Source of the DNA: Primulina eburnea
Taxonomy: Eukaryota; Streptophyta; Magnoliopsida; Lamiales; Gesneriaceae
DNA length: 64,000 nucleotides
Reading direction: 5' to 3'
NCBI RefSeq assembly: GCF_022965805.1
Contig: NW_027331263.1
Span: 186,001-250,000 of the forward strand
Made by a program: the position numbers and the translations under genes. Shown in pieces: positions 1-9,048 of the stretch (positions are counted from its first letter, which is position 1; every line of letters begins with the position of its first letter). The notes under the pieces were generated by a model, which was not told where the DNA came from, did no database searches, and worked only from the letters and a program-made list of their open reading frames with translations.

Positions 1-463
1 TCTAAAATCGGTTGGCTAGATTTTGCACAATCTTGCATTGAAGCTTGAAGAAACTTGAAGAATAATGGCTTCTCTCGGTTCTTACTCTGGAAAAATGAGA
101 AATACATGATTCAGCAGCTTCCTATATATATATATATGACATGTGTCAAGCCAAGAAACGAAGGTGGCATGTTGCATGCAGCACCGCTGGTGCGGCAGCT
201 CAAGAGCGCGGGTGCGCTGTGCTCTCGGCAGCAATGCATTTTCCTAAATGTCGATCACCGCGGGTGCGGCGCTTGCACCACCGCGGGTGCGGTGTTGCTT
301 CGCACATTTCCCTCAACTTTCTGTCACCTACACCGCGGGTGCGGTAGTCCTAGCACCGCGGGTGCGGTGTGGCTTCGGCCCTGCTGCTCAAAATCTCATA
401 ATTCATGCATTCTTATCTCTACCAGTCTAACATCAATAATACTGATAATTCTCGAGCCTTACA
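1..463 (-). repeat. LTR fragment, family A, 5' end, antisense
   Basis: The right edge reads CTCGAGCCTTACA, the reverse complement of the family-A LTR start TGTAAGGCTCGAG seen at 14026, 20719 and 62001. The fragment is therefore the U3 start of a minus-strand element whose remainder lies left of the window. It abuts E1's RNase H sequence at 464, so this element inserted into E1 pol. CATTG at 464-468 is the likely target duplication, but the partner copy is outside. An open frame from position 55 that fuses this LTR to RNase H is accidental. Confidence 0.85.
127..380 (-). promoter_or_regulatory. U3 promoter: CCGCGG palindrome cassette plus TATA run
   Basis: Reading leftward on the minus strand, about seven copies of a motif like CACCGCGGGTGCGG lie between about 380 and 175. 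They are followed by an alternating TA run (about 127-138) that would serve as a TATA box. The layout matches other LTRs of the window. The promoter role is inferred. Confidence 0.55.
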
Positions 464-1077
464 CATTGCCTAATGGTTCAGAGGATTTTGTTGTCTATAC
501 CGATGCGTCGAAGAAGGGTCTCGGTGCAGTGTTGATGCAGCGAGGTAAGGTCAATGCCTATGCTTCTCGCCAGTTGAAAGATTATGAGAAGAATTATCTG
601 ACGCATGATTTAGAGCTAGCAGCTGTGTTTTTTGCCCTGAAGATTTGGAGACATTACTTGTATGGCGAAAAGTGTGAGATCTTCACGGACCACAAGAGCT
701 TGAAGTATTTTTTTTCCCAGAAAGATCTCAATATGCGACAGAGGAGGTGGTTAGAGCTAGTCAAGGATTATGATGTGACTATCAGTTATCACCCAGGGAA
801 GGCGAATGTTGTGGCTGATGCTTTGAGCCGTAAATCGAGTTCTTCCTTGAGTTCTTTGATTCAGAGGCCATTGTTGATGGATTTGCAGAGAGATGAGATT
901 TCTTTGGTGGTTCCGGGGACCATTGCTCGCCTTTCAGCGTCGGTCATTCGGGCTACGTGGACGGACAGGATCTGTAGAGAGCAGGCTGTCGATGTTCAGT
1001 TGGCAGAGTTGAGAGCTAGAGCTGAGGAGAGAGGTAATTCAGAGTTTGCGAAGAATGGAGATGGTTTGGTGACTTTC
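464..1077 (+). pseudogene. E1 pol fragment: RNase H domain
   Basis: The frame encodes a Ty3/gypsy RNase H of the RT_RNaseH type. Likely catalytic acidic residues are visible in TDASKK (about 500), DLELAA (about 608), TDHKSLKYF (about 689) and VADALSRK (about 812). [17 protein letters not shown] and [14 protein letters not shown] are typical of plant chromoviruses. RNase H would degrade the RNA template during reverse transcription. The 5' side is lost at the LTR junction. The 3' side ends in CTTTC (1073-1077), the target duplication of G1. It continues at 5888 as the linker before the integrase zinc domain. Confidence 0.88.
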
Positions 1078-1902
1078 TGATGTGAATCTTGACACGAATA
1101 AATAGCAAACACGATTAAAAATAAATCGCAACCTCTATTCAAGTACGATATTAAGATCCGTGTGTTTTCCCGATCTTTTGATTCAAGTATTGTGTGATAT
1201 TCACCTCTAAACTAGCAAGAGTTTAGCAACAAATAAACACGAGGATAAGCAATCGAAAACTATACGAACCTTCGAAGAACTTTGCCTACGACAATCCGCA
1301 CAAGCAACGATCGACAAACGCCACAAAGTTAAAAACTTTGATAAGTTTGATTTGTTTTGACAAAGCTAAAAGCTTTGAAAAGTTGAGATAAAATTCTCAC
1401 AAGTTTGATAAACTCAAAATAATATGTGTATTGTGTTGAATTTTCGTCCAACATAGTCTATATATCAAAAGATATCAAAAATCTAGTCTCCCAAAATAAT
1501 AAAACTCTAGAAAAGGAAACAAATCCGCGCAGAAAACACTAGGCACGGACCCCGTGCAGACCTCCGTGTCTGGGTCCGTGTACATACTATAAAACTCTTC
1601 AATCGGGATCAAGGGACACGGACCCCGTGCTCACCTCCGTGTACGGGTCCGTGTAGGCACTGTATTCGCCAACTTCAAAGGGCACGGACCCCATGCCTGG
1701 GTCCGTCGTCGGGTCCGTGCAGGCACTGGATTTGCTCATCTCGGGTTGTGAAGCACACGGACCCCGTGTGCAGGTCCGTGTGCAGGTCCGTGTAGCCTCG
1801 GGTTTCTCCAACAATGCCTGAATGATTTTCTTTTGGCTCCCCAACGCCACTCCCATGTGTTTCCATGCCCTCCTCAGAGCTTGGCTGTCCATGATCGCAT
1901 CA
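1078..1902 (-). repeat. G1 3' LTR
   Basis: This 825-bp LTR includes repeats of CACGGACCCCGTGC type (about 1545-1795), which also encode the last hundred or so codons of the ORF. It is closely similar to the copy at 5063-5887 over its full length. Confidence 0.92.
1525..1800 (-). promoter_or_regulatory. G1 U3 cassette of GGACCCCGTG-type repeats
   Basis: About ten copies of the motif CACGGACCCCGTG or GGGTCCGTGT alternate with short spacers. The same cluster is in the other LTR at about 5525-5785. Downstream on the minus strand, at about 1450-1465, there is a TATATA-containing stretch. The position in the LTR matches the GC-rich cassettes of the chromovirus LTRs, but the motif differs. Confidence 0.55.
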
Positions 1903-4424
1903 TCCTCCCCTTCTTGAAAAGGATTTGTCCTCAAATCTGTGCTACCTACACAAAAACGAAGCAAGTTAGTAATAACAAAGATTATGTGACCAACATGCTT
2001 ACCTCGAAGTTCAATTTTGTAGGTGCTATCCCCCATGTGCGCCATTGACATTTGGAACCTCAGCTCCTTGGTAGCTCTCTTCTTGTAAACATCAATTACA
2101 CCAAACATCAAATAACAAATGACACCAAGTGATAAGACATCATTAACTATCACAAAGATCAGATTTCTCCCCTTCTTAGACTTAGTTAACAACACAAAAA
2201 TTTTCACACAAGTGCACAACCATAGTTCACTAGGAATAAGAATTACTTTATGCCACACATAAGAATTAAGCTTAGATGCCTTTCTCCTATATGCAATGCA
2301 TCTATCAACACACAACTTGACATACCTCTTCATATGCAACCAACACATATAATCATGCATTTCATCAATGATGAAATCACAATAGTACGCCCCACTAGCG
2401 ATCAATCCATAAAATGAACATAACATGAACAATTTAAGCTCCTTCAAAATATATTCATCATGAACATAGAAATTCTTATATTCATTCATGCTCCTTTCAC
2501 CACTATCACCCAACAAATATAAATCATGGAAATAGGACACACTAGATGTAATACCCATGTAAATAGTTAGCCCATCACAAAGATTTGAACATAAGGCATA
2601 AAATTCACTGTCATAACAAAAACTCATCGCTTTGACAACTCTTGAAAGTTCGCATTCACTAACATTGAAATTTGATCTATTCAATATGTCATCATTCTCA
2701 AATCTATGAGGTCTAGGCACAAAGATTAACTCACATTCATCCCTCCTAAACTTCACATTTTCAACCCGTTCTCCCCATTCTTGCAGACAAAACAACAATG
2801 ACTTAAGGGAAAGAAGCAAATCATACCTCATGGTTTTTGCGTTGGCAACTAACCTTACCTCACCTTGATTGCCTTCAAAGTCATATGGGTCATCCCATGG
2901 CTTTCCCACACCATCTATACTTGCTCGCTTCCACATCATGACACCAATAGAATCCTGCAAAGAAAAATTAACAATGCTCGGGATTGAACCGGCTATATCA
3001 TCACAATATGGATAAACCACTTTGTACAAAGGTACATGTAATGGTTTATGCAATAATAAACAACTCTCATCCTCACTCTTTTCACTCCTTTGGACCATCA
3101 AATTATTCTTCTTTTCTTTTTCTTTGGCCTCTTTTTCTCTCTCTTTTTTCTTTTCTATGGTCATCTCACTTTTTTGTTCACTCTTTCTTTCGACCATATA
3201 TTTTTCTTTTTCTTTTTCTAAGGCCATCTCACTCTTTTGGACACTCTTTTTTTCGGCCATTTTAAATTCTTTTTCACTCTCACAATTAAATTGTAGTTGA
3301 TCATCAGTAATTACAATTGAAATAGGTTGATCAAGAAAAGTACATGATGAATCATAGCATGCGTGCAACAAATTATTACTACTTTCTTCTTTCTCCTCCA
3401 TAGCACACACATTAGAACTAAATTCACCATCTAAGAATTCACCCTCCACCGCACAACACTCTATGCTCAAGTCAGAAATTAGTGGAGTACCAACCTCCTC
3501 AATCCTCTCAACCTCCACTTTAGGCTCAACATCAATGCTCACTTCAACTCCACACTCGACTGCAACCTTAGATTCACATTCAACTACCACCTCAACCTCA
3601 CCCGCAACCTCCCTTTGGGATCTAAGTTCAACTGGCGATTTTACTACAGTCATCTCCTCCTTTGGACACTGGGTGATATCATGCCCAAACTCTAGACACC
3701 AAATACATTGAATATCATAAGTACTAACATTTGAGATTTTAGATGTACCTTGATATTCATATTTGCTAGCTTCACGTCTCGACTCCTTCTTTGGACTGGC
3801 AATGATTTTCTTTTCCAAGCTCGTCCTCCAATTGGATGCCCATGAATCCTCATACAAGCCATGCTCATCTCTACGAACACCTCTCCTATGAATGTGCTTT
3901 GGAGCAAACTGCTTCCTCATCACCATTTTCATCTCATCCCATGTAACTATAGGGTAATCCCCACATCGCCTCCTACGCAGTACTAATTTATCCCACCAAG
4001 AAGTAGCATAGTTGGTAAACGCACTACAAGCTCGTCTTACCTTCATGGCTTCGGTATAATCCTCCCGGCTCTCAAATATACATTCCATCCTTCTCTCCCA
4101 CTCAAGGTACTCCTTTGGATCGGCTATCCCACTAAAAGATGGAACTATCATCTTAGTGTGACTTCTCCTATACACTCCCCGGCATTTATACCCACTATTC
4201 TCATTTTGACTCTCATCGCCTCCTCCTAGATCATACTCCTCGTCATCTCTACCCAAATCCCTAGGCTTAGGTTTACCCCCACTAACACTAACCTCAAGTT
4301 TACCCAACCTCTCATGCAACGACTCCATTTGGGTCGTCATCATCCTACTAAAATCCCCAAACAACGCCTCCAGTGGGAACTTAGATGACCCCGGGTTCGA
4401 ATTATCTCCTACCTCCTTCTCCAT
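1599..4424 (-). CDS. G1 Gag-like protein with unknown C-terminal region
   Basis: A single 941-codon ORF. Residues 1-80 include a short amphipathic stretch. Residues 92-185 look like a Retrotrans_gag capsid segment (PSFSGIADPKEYLEWE, then a TSWWDKL-type motif). Residues 240-253 are a CCHC zinc knuckle (C240-x2-C243-x4-H248-x4-C253). Then come an acidic region (about 260-390) and a Lys/Glu-rich, coiled-coil-like stretch (about 385-450). The rest, about 450-840, I do not recognise. It contains motifs shared with G2: VPLYKVVY, DDIAGSIPS, SYFHDLYL, MHDYMCWLHMK. A hydrophobic segment preceded by KKGRNLIF (about 753-778) could span a membrane. The frame runs through the PPT into the 3' LTR, which encodes about the last 100 residues. 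The motif LRTNPFQEG just before the PPT resembles the C-terminus of some plant gypsy pol proteins, suggesting the ancestor lost pol by internal deletion. Whether the protein is made is unknown. Confidence 0.7.
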   Translation of the reverse strand: MEKEVGDNSNPGSSKFPLEALFGDFSRMMTTQMESLHERLGKLEVSVSGGKPKPRDLGRDDEEYDLGGGDESQNENSGYKCRGVYRRSHTKMIVPSFSGIADPKEYLEWERRMECIFESREDYTEAMKVRRACSAFTNYATSWWDKLVLRRRRCGDYPIVTWDEMKMVMRKQFAPKHIHRRGVRRDEHGLYEDSWASNWRTSLEKKIIASPKKESRREASKYEYQGTSKISNVSTYDIQCIWCLEFGHDITQCPKEEMTVVKSPVELRSQREVAGEVEVVVECESKVAVECGVEVSIDVEPKVEVERIEEVGTPLISDLSIECCAVEGEFLDGEFSSNVCAMEEKEESSNNLLHACYDSSCTFLDQPISIVITDDQLQFNCESEKEFKMAEKKSVQKSEMALEKEKEKYMVERKSEQKSEMTIEKKKEREKEAKEKEKKNNLMVQRSEKSEDESCLLLHKPLHVPLYKVVYPYCDDIAGSIPSIVNFSLQDSIGVMMWKRASIDGVGKPWDDPYDFEGNQGEVRLVANAKTMRYDLLLSLKSLLFCLQEWGERVENVKFRRDECELIFVPRPHRFENDDILNRSNFNVSECELSRVVKAMSFCYDSEFYALCSNLCDGLTIYMGITSSVSYFHDLYLLGDSGERSMNEYKNFYVHDEYILKELKLFMLCSFYGLIASGAYYCDFIIDEMHDYMCWLHMKRYVKLCVDRCIAYRRKASKLNSYVWHKVILIPSELWLCTCVKIFVLLTKSKKGRNLIFVIVNDVLSLGVICYLMFGVIDVYKKRATKELRFQMSMAHMGDSTYKIELRGKHVGHIIFVITNLLRFCVGSTDLRTNPFQEGEDDAIMDSQALRRAWKHMGVALGSQKKIIQALLEKPEATRTCTRTCTRGPCASQPEMSKSSACTDPTTDPGMGSVPFEVGEYSAYTDPYTEVSTGSVSLDPD
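1903..1917 (-). promoter_or_regulatory. G1 polypurine tract
   Basis: On the minus strand AAGAAGGGGAGGA directly precedes the 3' LTR. It is the expected plus-strand DNA primer site for reverse transcription. Confidence 0.8.
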
Positions 4425-5042
4425 CTAATTCTTAGAATTGTACCTGCAAGAAAATGTTAGTAGAAAACAAATAACTCCTCACCCAAAAGCTCACCGGTCA
4501 CTCCAAAGAAATTCACTCGTCTCTCCTCTCTTATTTTTTTTTTGCTCACAACAAATACTCACTAGTCACTACAAAGAAATAACACTCACACTCAAATGTT
4601 TCCACTCGAATTTGATAGTACTCTCAAAAGTGTGCTCAAGCTTTGTATTTGGGATATCAAACAATCAAGGTTCAAACTTGTGAACAAATGCGACCGACTC
4701 ACTTGGACTGTGTAGATAAGAAATTCGAATATGAATTTTTTTTTTTTTTTTTGACTGTGAGAGACAATTAAATATGACTCTCTAAAGAAAATAGAACAAG
4801 ATATCAAAATGAAATAATGGTGAATTTTCGGAATTTTTTTGTACTCTTTTTTTTTTTTTTTTTTTTTTTTGGCTTGAGTACTACTCGAAAATCCCAAAAA
4901 AAAAGTCACCAACAAATTTCGAGAATCACAGATTCACGAAAAAATTACGAAGAACGATAGAACGAAACAGATCTGAAAATAAACGAATAGATAATACAGA
5001 TCTGCAATTTAAGAACAAGATAATTTACTTGAATTCAATAAA
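4425..5042 (-). other. G1 untranslated leader
   Basis: About 620 bp between PBS and ORF start with no coding signal. It holds two long homopolymer runs (about 4737-4752 and 4848-4870) and two copies of an ACAGATCTG core near 4964-5005. This core is strongly amplified in the G2 leader. It may contain the RNA packaging signal, which is inference. Confidence 0.6.
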
Positions 5043-5062
5043 CCTAAAGCTCTGATACCAAA
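5043..5062 (-). promoter_or_regulatory. G1 primer binding site (initiator Met tRNA)
   Basis: The minus strand reads TTTGGTATCAGAGC followed by TTTAGGTT immediately inside the 5' LTR. TGGTATCAGAGC is complementary to the 3' end of plant initiator Met tRNA. This fixes the element's orientation. Confidence 0.9.
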
Positions 5063-5887
5063 TGATGTGAATCTTGACACGAATAAATAGCAAACACGAT
5101 TAAAAATAAATCGCACCCTCTATTCAATTACGATATTAAGATCCGTGTGTTTTCCCGATCTTTTGATTCAAGTATTGTGTGATATTCACCTCTAAACTAG
5201 CAAGAGTTTAGCAACAAATAAACACGAGGATAAACAATCGAAAACTATACGAACCTTCGAAGAACTTTGCCTACGACAATCCGCACAAGCAACGATCGAC
5301 AAACGCCACAAAGTTAAAAACTTTGATAAGTTTGATTTGTTTTGACAAAGCTAAAAGCTTTGAAAAGTTGAGAGAAAATTCTCACAAGTTTGATAAACTC
5401 AAAATAATATGTGTATTGTGTTGAATTTTCGTCCAACATAGTCTATATATCAAAAGATATCAAAAATCTAGTCTCCCAAAATAATAAAACTCTAGAAAAG
5501 GAAACAAATCCGCGCAGAAAACACTAGGCACGGACCCCGTGCAGACCTCCGTGTCTGGGTCCGTGTACATACTGTAAAACTCTTCAATCGGGATCAAGGG
5601 ACACAGACCCCGTGCTCACCTCCGTGTACGGGTCCGTGTAGGCACTGTATTCGCCAACTTCAAAGGGTACGGACCCCGTGCCTGGGTCCGTTGTCGGGTC
5701 CGTGCAGGCACTGGATTTGCTCATCTCGGGTTGTGAAGCACACGGACCCCGTGTGCAGGTCCGTGTGCAGGTCCGTGTAGCCTCGGGTTTCTCCAACAAT
5801 GCCTGAATGATTTTCTTTTGGCTCCCCAACGCCACTCCCATGTGTTTCCATGCCCTCCTCGGAGCTTGGCTGTCCATGATCGCATCA
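5063..5887 (-). repeat. G1 5' LTR
   Basis: An 825-bp partner of 1078-1902, with about ten differences by eye. It is bounded by the PBS on one side and target duplication CTTTC on the other. Confidence 0.92.
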
Positions 5888-7203
5888 CTTTCAGAGGCCG
5901 TATTTGTGTTCCTGTTGGTGATGACATTCGGCGAGATGTTCTGTCAGAGGCTCATACCGCACCATATTCGATTCATCCAGGCAGTACAAAGATGTATCAA
6001 GATCTTCGTCGACTCTATTGGTGGCCAGGTATGAAGAAAGATGTTGCCATGTTCATTTCTCAGTGCCTTACTTGTCAGCAGGTGAAGATCGAGCATCAGA
6101 GACCTGCTGGGACACTGCTATCATTGCCGATTCCTCATTGGAAGTGGGAGCATATTACGATGGATTTCGTGACTGGTCTTCCCAGAACGCAGAAAGGTTT
6201 TAACTCTATTTGGGTTATCGTTGATCGATTGACCAAGTCAGCGTACTTTCTTCCAGTCAAGACGACGTATTCCATGAACCAGTATGCTGAGGATTATATT
6301 GCAGAGATTGTTAGACTTCATGGTGTTCCAGTGTCGATCGTGTCTGATCGTGATCCCAAGTTTACTTCAGAGTTTTGGAAGAGTTTGCACAGAGCTATGG
6401 GTTCGCGGTTAGCGTTCAGTACAGCTTATCACCCTCAGAGCGATGGTCAATCAGAGAGAGTCATCCAGATTCTAGAGGATATGCTCAGAGCTTGTAATAT
6501 TGATTATCCAGGTAGCTGGGATTCCAAGTTGCCTTTGGTTGAGTTCACGTACAATAACAGTTACCAGGCGACGATTGGCATGGCACCTTACGAAGCATTG
6601 TATGGCAGGAAGTGCAGATCGCCCTTGTATTGGGATGAAGTAGGTGAGAGGAAGATGTTGGGACCAGAGTTGGTCCAACAGACTGCTGATGTTGTTGCTG
6701 TTATTCGAGAGAGGATGAAGACAGCGCAGTCGAGACAGAAGAGCTATGCAGATGTGCGTCGCAGACTGTTGCAGTCTGAGGTTGGCGACCATGTATTCTT
6801 GAAGATTGCACCTCTTAAGGGTGTAATGCTATTTGGCAAGAAGGGTAAGTTGAGTCCGAGATTCATTGGCCCATTTGAGATTTTGGACAGAGTTGGTGAT
6901 CGAGCCTACAGGTTAGCCTTACCGCCAGATCTTGACAGAGTTCATAATGTTTTTCATGTTTCGATGCTCAGGAAGTATATTGCGAATCCTTCCCATGTTC
7001 TTCGTCACGAGCCATTGGATTTGACGCCGAACTTGACATACCAAGAGATTCCGATCCAGATTCTGGATCGCAAAGTTAAAGTGTTGAGAAACAAAGAGAT
7101 TGGCATTGTTAAAGTCCTTTGGAGGAATCATTTGATCGAAGAAGCCACGTGGGAACCAGAGGATGAGATGAGAGAGAAGTATCCCGAGTTGTTTGTGCAG
7201 TGA
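5888..7203 (+). pseudogene. E1 pol fragment: integrase and chromodomain-like tail
   Basis: This continues E1 pol after G1. The H2C2 zinc domain is at about 5950-6090 (HTAPYSIHPG, then CLTCQQVK). The catalytic core shows MDFVTGLP (about 6160), VSDRDPKF (about 6340) and DGQSERV (about 6440), so the DDE residues are present. A GPY/F-type module ([16 protein letters not shown]) lies at about 6838-6890. The end (VKVLWRNH...EEATWE, about 7105-7155) resembles the reduced chromodomain of plant Tekay/Del-like chromoviruses, which targets integration to marked chromatin. No frameshift is visible in this half. The gene is dead because its 5' part is missing and G1 splits it. Confidence 0.9.
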
Positions 7204-7228
7204 CGTCAATTTCGAGGACGAAATTCCT

Positions 7229-7243
7229 TTAAGGGGGGGAGAT
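7229..7243 (+). promoter_or_regulatory. E1 polypurine tract
   Basis: The tract AAGGGGGGGAGA, just before the LTR start TGTAATAGCC, is the plus-strand primer site. The preceding TTCGAGGACGAA is the usual end-of-pol context. Confidence 0.85.
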
Positions 7244-9048
7244 TGTAATAGCCGAGCCTGGTGAACGGTAGGTTTAAGTTTTCGTATGTTATGGATTTAT
7301 TGATTAAGTTTAAGTATAGTTTGGATGTTAAGAGTTTCGATTTAGGATTTATAGTAAGGTTGGTTATAGATGACGGGTGGTGCAGTTGTAGCGGCGTTAC
7401 GATTAAATTCATGATAATTCGTATGTTGAGCCAATTGGTATGAGGCCAATTGGAGTGATTAGATAAGACATAAAGGTGTAACTTTCTTATTTTGAGTTTT
7501 GTTCAAATCATTGTGGAAGATAAGCCAAAAGAGCCCCGAAGTGTGTCGTGTGTTTCGTCGTTCCTCCAATGACACATGTTGGGAGATTGGGCATAACTTT
7601 TTACTCAGACCACCAAATGATCTGAAATTTTGAGGGATTCAAGATAAGACATAGAGCTACAACTCTGTAGTTTACCACATTTTCTAATTCGCAATGGAAA
7701 AGGGGTTTCGGAAGCGATGTTTAACGAGGCAGTGCGCAGAATGGCGCCCGAGCGGTAATGTTTGGCCGCCCGAACGCCACCACTTCTGGATTTTTGGGTT
7801 TCGGGCAGAAACGTTGGCGCCCGAGTGGTAATTTTCGACCGCCCGAGCGCCGGGCACATTATAAGCGTGTTTTGGCGATTTTTAGTGTTTAAATAGAAGA
7901 GTTGGTCACACTTTTCTCATTCTTCCTCCTCCTTTTCGTTTTTCTCTCCTTGGGAGACTAGGGTTCCAATTTCATATCAATTCCTTTCTTTGATTCAAGC
8001 TCTTGGTGGATTATTGTTGAGGGAACTAAGTTATTTTGGGATCAAGGAAGCTAAGGTAAGCTTTTGGTTAGGTTATTTCTTGGTTTAGTGTTGGGAGATT
8101 TCTTGGGTTTGTGGATTGTGTTGGTATATTGGATTTATTGATATTGTTGTTAGATTATTGGGTTATTGATGGTGTTATTTATGGGTTATTGTTGTAGGAT
8201 TGCTATCAAAGAGATTAGAATCAAGAGATTTCAAGTGTAGTAAGTGGGATCTCATTCTTGTGCTCACATGATAGTATATGTATTGTGTTTCAATGGTTTT
8301 AACATGTTATTCCCTTCCATTTGATTCATATTATGTATTGATATACTTGTTGATATATTAGAGGCAATTGAATGTCTCAATTGTGTAAAAAGGGAATACA
8401 AGAGAATAGTGTATTCAAAGTGTTTGATAAAATGCCAAAGAGAGATTTCAAATGATTTATGGATTGATAGATACATAGTCAGAGATTGCATGCAATTAGT
8501 TGATCAACGCCCATAGGCTTATATCCCTCAGAGTTGTCGATTTACATCGATGGGTTACGAGCACCACAGACAGAGTTACTATTGATATCAATCCAACCAG
8601 AGTAAAGTGAAATACCATCTCATTGTTATGCTATTGCTATGATATTTATGTTTCAGAGTTGATGGTATTTAATGATTTCAAAGCTAAGTTTTCAGAGTAT
8701 GATATGATCATTACTATGTAAGAGTTCCACTTGCTGAGTTTTATACTCATTTCAGTTATTTTCATGTGATGCAGATAAGAGCGACGGACCAGGATGTTGA
8801 TTGTGGCCCGGGGTCATATGCATACGAAGATTGGAAGGAAGATGTTATTTTGTTGACATTTTGGGACAAGATCATAAGAATGATATGTTATGTTTTTGTT
8901 ATATCATTGGAATGATCATGTATTTATTTTGGTTGCAAATATTTAATAAATGATTTTATGTTATGATATTGTAATCATTCCTCCTTCCATTTGAAAGAAA
9001 ATTTTAAATTCCGCTGCTATTTTATTGTAAACGGGTCGAGGTGTCACA
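7244..9048 (+). repeat. E1 3' LTR, family B
   Basis: It starts TGTAATAGCCGAGC and ends GTGTCACA, about 1.8 kb. Segments around 7580-7690 are clearly related to the E5 LTR (the stretch with TTTTACTCAGACC and GACATAGAGCTACAACT). I call both family B. It ends exactly where integrase satellite begins. Confidence 0.85.
7738..7930 (+). promoter_or_regulatory. E1 LTR promoter region: CGCCCGAGCG repeats
   Basis: Four copies of a GCGCCCGAGCGGTAAT-like motif, in direct and reversed form, lie at 7744-7856. A TTTAAATAGAAG stretch follows at about 7890 as a possible TATA region. The arrangement is parallel to cassettes in the other LTRs. Confidence 0.5.

Larger units (their letters stand above)
1078..5887 (-). 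mobile_element. G1: pol-less LTR retrotransposon, complete
   Basis: The two 825-bp LTRs start TGATGTGAATC and end CGCATCA, and differ at about ten places by eye. The 5-bp target duplication CTTTC is at 1073-1077 and 5888-5892. On the minus strand the order is 5' LTR (5063-5887), PBS, leader, one 941-codon ORF, PPT, 3' LTR (1078-1902). No reverse transcriptase, RNase H or integrase is encoded. It is therefore non-autonomous and must be mobilised in trans. The inner ends of the LTRs, the PBS and the PPT are intact. Confidence 0.92.
464..9048 (+). mobile_element. E1: truncated Ty3/gypsy chromovirus
   Basis: What remains is the end of RT/RNase H (464-1077), the integrase plus chromodomain-like tail (5888-7203), a polypurine tract and the 3' LTR (7244-9048). 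The 5' LTR, gag, protease and most of RT are missing, cut by the antisense LTR at 1-463. G1 interrupts pol at 1078-5887. Without G1 and one copy of the 5-bp target duplication, pol reads on in frame. The element ends in integrase satellite, so it inserted into, or lies at the edge of, that array. Confidence 0.85.

Noticed and set aside
55..1080. A 341-codon protein starting at 55
   Set aside because: The first 135 or so codons are antisense LTR, the rest is RNase H of E1. The joint is an insertion border.
4737..4870. Long T runs as polyA tails of a LINE or processed pseudogene
   Set aside because: They lie between the PBS and the ORF of G1, with no separate target duplication. They are part of the leader or slippage-prone tracts.
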